Program-made: the position numbers and the translations under genes
NCBI GenBank assembly: GCA_013336025.1
Contig: JAAXUM010000040.1
Span: 1 to 9,566, forward strand
Direction of reading: 5' to 3'
DNA: 9,566 nt
Source: Chlorobiaceae bacterium
GTDB lineage: Bacteria > Bacteroidota > Chlorobiia > Chlorobiales > Chlorobiaceae
The notes under the pieces: model-generated
Databases searched by the model: none
What the model saw: the letters and a program-made list of their open reading frames with translations, nothing else
What the model was told of the DNA's origin: nothing
In this document: positions 7,773-9,566 of the stretch, in pieces
How positions within the stretch are numbered: position 1 is the first letter of the stretch
Layout: each line of letters starts with the position of its first letter

Positions 7773-8048
7773 ATGCCTTTACACAAATCGGCAGAAAAAA
7801 GACTCAGGCAGTCTGAAAAAAGGAACGTAAGGAACAGGGCAAGAAAAAAAGAGCTGAAGGTTCTTTTGAAGAGCATGCAGAAACTTATTGATACCAGTGC
7901 TGATAAAAGCGTTGTAGAGCAAGCCTATCGTTCAGCAGTACAGAAGCTTGATCGTCTTGGCGTAAAGCGCTACCTGCATCCGAACAAGGCTTCGCGTAAA
8001 AAGGCGCAGTTGACAAAAATGCTCAATAACTATGTGAAGGTTGATTGA
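7773..8048 (+). CDS. rpsT: Small ribosomal subunit protein bS20
   Basis: S20 binds 16S rRNA and helps assemble the 30S subunit. It is 91 residues long, the standard size, strongly basic and mostly helical. The start [18 protein letters not shown] and the segment [13 protein letters not shown] match the family, as do the C-terminal half with [22 protein letters not shown] and the following KASRKKAQL. The ATG at 7773 is fixed by this conserved N terminus, although there is no good Shine-Dalgarno sequence before it. It has its own candidate promoter upstream and is followed 102 nt later by ruvA on the same strand, with no strong terminator between them. Confidence 0.98.
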   Translation: MPLHKSAEKRLRQSEKRNVRNRARKKELKVLLKSMQKLIDTSADKSVVEQAYRSAVQKLDRLGVKRYLHPNKASRKKAQLTKMLNNYVKVD

Positions 8049-8150
8049 GTCAGAGTTTCATCTTTTCTCATTCATTTCGGTTTTATTGGTCTGATAGTTT
8101 CATGAACCGTCATTACAGCGGTTTTCCGTCTGGTCAGCCTTATTTCTCTC

Positions 8151-8753
8151 ATGTTTGCATATTTTAAAGGCAGCCTGGTTACAGCGCTGCCGGAAGAAGC
8201 GGTTATTGATGTTTCCGGTGTTGCTTACCGGATGCTCATTTCTGCGATCACCTTTCGCCAACTGCCCGACGAGGGCAGTCAGGTTCTTCTTTATGCCCAC
8301 CTTTCCGTCAGGGAAGATGCCTTGCAGCTTTATGGTTTTTTCAGAGAAGAAGAGCGCCAATTGTTTCGACTGCTTTTGCTTACATCAGGTGTTGGCCCGA
8401 AACTTGCTCTTGCTGTGCTTTCCGGTCTTCAGGTTCATGAAGTGCATGAGGCGATCATGGCTAACGAACCGGAAAGACTCTATGGTATCAGCGGAGTCGG
8501 AAAGAAGACGGCTGCAAGAATAATTCTTGAGCTGAGAGATAAAATTCTCAAGCTTCCGATGGTTACACCCGCAGCAGGAAAAGCTGCAATACCTTCTCAT
8601 CATGTTAAGGATGATGCTGTTCATGCACTTGTGACCCTTGGTTTTTCAAGACTCATTGCGCAAAAAGCTGTTTCAGCTCTTCTTGAGGAGAACCCGGAGC
8701 AATCGGTTGAAGATCTCATAAAGTCTGCCCTCTTGACCATTCATAACAGTTAA
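8151..8753 (+). CDS. ruvA: Holliday junction branch migration complex subunit RuvA
   Basis: RuvA binds four-way DNA junctions as a tetramer and recruits the RuvB helicase for branch migration during recombination and repair. It is 200 residues long, the usual size. Domain I (about 1-63) is the OB fold, containing [13 protein letters not shown] [10 protein letters not shown] (19-28), [14 protein letters not shown] (50-63) and then FREEER. Domain II has two helix-hairpin-helix motifs, TSGVGPKLA (78-86) and ISGVGKKTA (113-121), followed by [11 protein letters not shown] flexible linker (about 135-150) leads to domain III (about 152-200), the RuvB-contacting three-helix domain, with [20 protein letters not shown] (155-174). 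The ATG at 8151 fits the conserved N terminus, and its ribosome binding site is weak. folC starts 10 nt after the stop. ruvB and ruvC are not in the window. Confidence 0.98.
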   Translation: MFAYFKGSLVTALPEEAVIDVSGVAYRMLISAITFRQLPDEGSQVLLYAHLSVREDALQLYGFFREEERQLFRLLLLTSGVGPKLALAVLSGLQVHEVHEAIMANEPERLYGISGVGKKTAARIILELRDKILKLPMVTPAAGKAAIPSHHVKDDAVHALVTLGFSRLIAQKAVSALLEENPEQSVEDLIKSALLTIHNS

Positions 8754-8763
8754 CCCTGATTCG

Positions 8764-9539
8764 GTGAATTACCAGGACGCACTTGATTTTCTCTATCCAC
8801 TGCACCGTTTCGGTATCAAACCTGGTCTTGAAAGGGTTTTCGGTCTGCTTGCTGTTCTCGGCTCGCCGCATCGGCGACTGGGAACGGTTGTTCATGTTGC
8901 CGGTACTAACGGGAAAGGAACCACTGCCGCTGCCATTGCTGCTGTTTTTCAGGCATCCGGTAAAAAAACAGCACTCTACACTTCACCTCATCTGGTTGAT
9001 TTTACAGAAAGGATGCGTGTGAACGGTGAGTGTATACCTCATGAGCTTGTTGCATCATACTGTTCTCAGATCAAATCCCGGGTTGAAGAGTGTCATGCAA
9101 CATTTTTTGAAGTAACAACAGCAATTGCTTTTGCATGGTTTGCTTCTGAAAATGTTGAGGTAACAATTGTTGAGACGGGCATGGGCGGGAGACTTGATGC
9201 CACCAACGTTGTTCATTCAGATTATGTTGTGATCACTTCCATAGGGCAGGATCATACCGGGTGGCTTGGTTCTACACCTGCGCTGATTGCTGCTGAAAAA
9301 GCGGCAATCATTAAAAAAGGATCGCAAGTGTTTTCTGCCGTAACAGAACAGCAGGCGGCAATGCCGATAAGAACGGCAGCAGAGTGTTGTGAAGCCCCCC
9401 TCTCTGTTCTTGGTATTGATGCACACTGTCACGTTGACAGCGAAGAGATTGGTCGGCTTGAACTTTCGGTGAGAACGGCAAAGCATCAGTATGAAAGGCT
9501 TATGGTTCCTCTGACCGGAACATTTCATGTATCAAACAT
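8764..9539 (+). CDS. folC: Folylpolyglutamate synthase / dihydrofolate synthase FolC, N-terminal part
   Basis: FolC, a Mur-ligase relative, adds glutamate to folates and in many bacteria to dihydropteroate. I translated it from GTG at 8764, 10 nt after ruvA, because NYQDALDFLYPLHRFGIKPG matches the usual FolC N terminus. The first in-frame ATG would delete the P-loop. Visible are the P-loop HVAGTNGKGTT (44-54), LYTSPHLVDFTERMRVNG (71-88), FFEVTTAIAFAWFA (114-127), the metal and substrate segment VETGMGGRLDATNV (136-149), ITSIGQDHTGWLGST (157-171) and AAEKAAIIKKG (176-186). The Q in GQDH is usually a hydrophobic residue, a minor difference. About 258 codons are genomic, against a usual length of about 420-450. 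After LTGTFHVSN the sequence turns into adapter-like bases, so residues encoded beyond 9539 should be discarded. Confidence 0.94.
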
Positions 9540-9566
9540 AGATCGGACGAGCGTCGTGTCGGGAAA
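9540..9566 (+). other. Probable Illumina TruSeq adapter read-through at the contig end
   Basis: The last 27 bases begin AGATCGGACGAGC and match the universal Illumina adapter (AGATCGGAAGAGC..., the read-2 side continuing GTCGTGTAGGGAAA) at 25 of 27 positions. The two mismatches are both C for A, at 9548 and 9560. The match begins inside the folC frame, exactly where the protein stops looking like FolC. It should be trimmed and not read as biology. The adapter sequence is from memory. Confidence 0.93.

Noticed and set aside
8104..8124. Hairpin GAACCG/CGGTTT followed by a short T-run between rpsT and ruvA
   Set aside because: The stem is only 5-6 bp (one G-U pair) with a 9-nt loop and a poor T-tract, too weak to call a terminator.

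Overview
The window is ordinary chromosomal housekeeping DNA of moderate GC content. Gene content and protein style fit a green sulfur bacterium (Chlorobiota/Chlorobiaceae) or a close relative. The signs are an FMN-type IPP isomerase coupled to a short-chain prenyl diphosphate synthase, a GlmM with the GEGNGG loop, mostly weak Shine-Dalgarno sequences, and a degenerate G-rich heptanucleotide repeat between genes. This taxonomic call is inference, because no database search was possible. Both ends cut a gene, so the window is probably a whole contig. The last 27 bases look like Illumina adapter rather than genome.

Layout, left to right. (1) 1-2673, minus strand: an operon read fni (type 2 IPP isomerase) -> prenyl diphosphate synthase -> dprA (truncated at the left edge). 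The first two genes overlap by one base (TAATG), and dprA starts 14 nt after the synthase. (2) 2674-2780: a 107-nt divergent spacer with a small dyad. (3) 2781-4049, plus strand: a stand-alone LolC/MacB/FtsX-type ABC permease. (4) 4050-4154: a convergent spacer with no clear terminator. (5) 4155-7432, minus strand: glmM -> an ABC exporter with fused membrane and ATPase domains, whose start overlaps the glmM stop. (6) 7433-7772: a 340-nt divergent spacer holding a tandem heptamer repeat, a short motif resembling a dispersed intergenic repeat, and an AT-rich promoter-like stretch. (7) 7773-9539, plus strand: rpsT, ruvA and folC (truncated at the right edge), running in the same direction. (8) 9540-9566: adapter-like sequence.

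How the genes work together: fni and the synthase balance IPP and DMAPP and condense them into C15/C20 prenyl diphosphates, which in phototrophs feed chlorophyll tails, carotenoids and quinones. GlmM makes GlcN-1-P for peptidoglycan and lipopolysaccharide, and the coupled exporter may serve the envelope. DprA and RuvA act on recombining DNA. FolC makes folylpolyglutamate, and S20 is a small-subunit ribosomal protein.

I found no undescribed biological system. The points most worth a second look are the adapter-like contig end, the heptamer repeat upstream of glmM, and the adjacent repeat-like motif.
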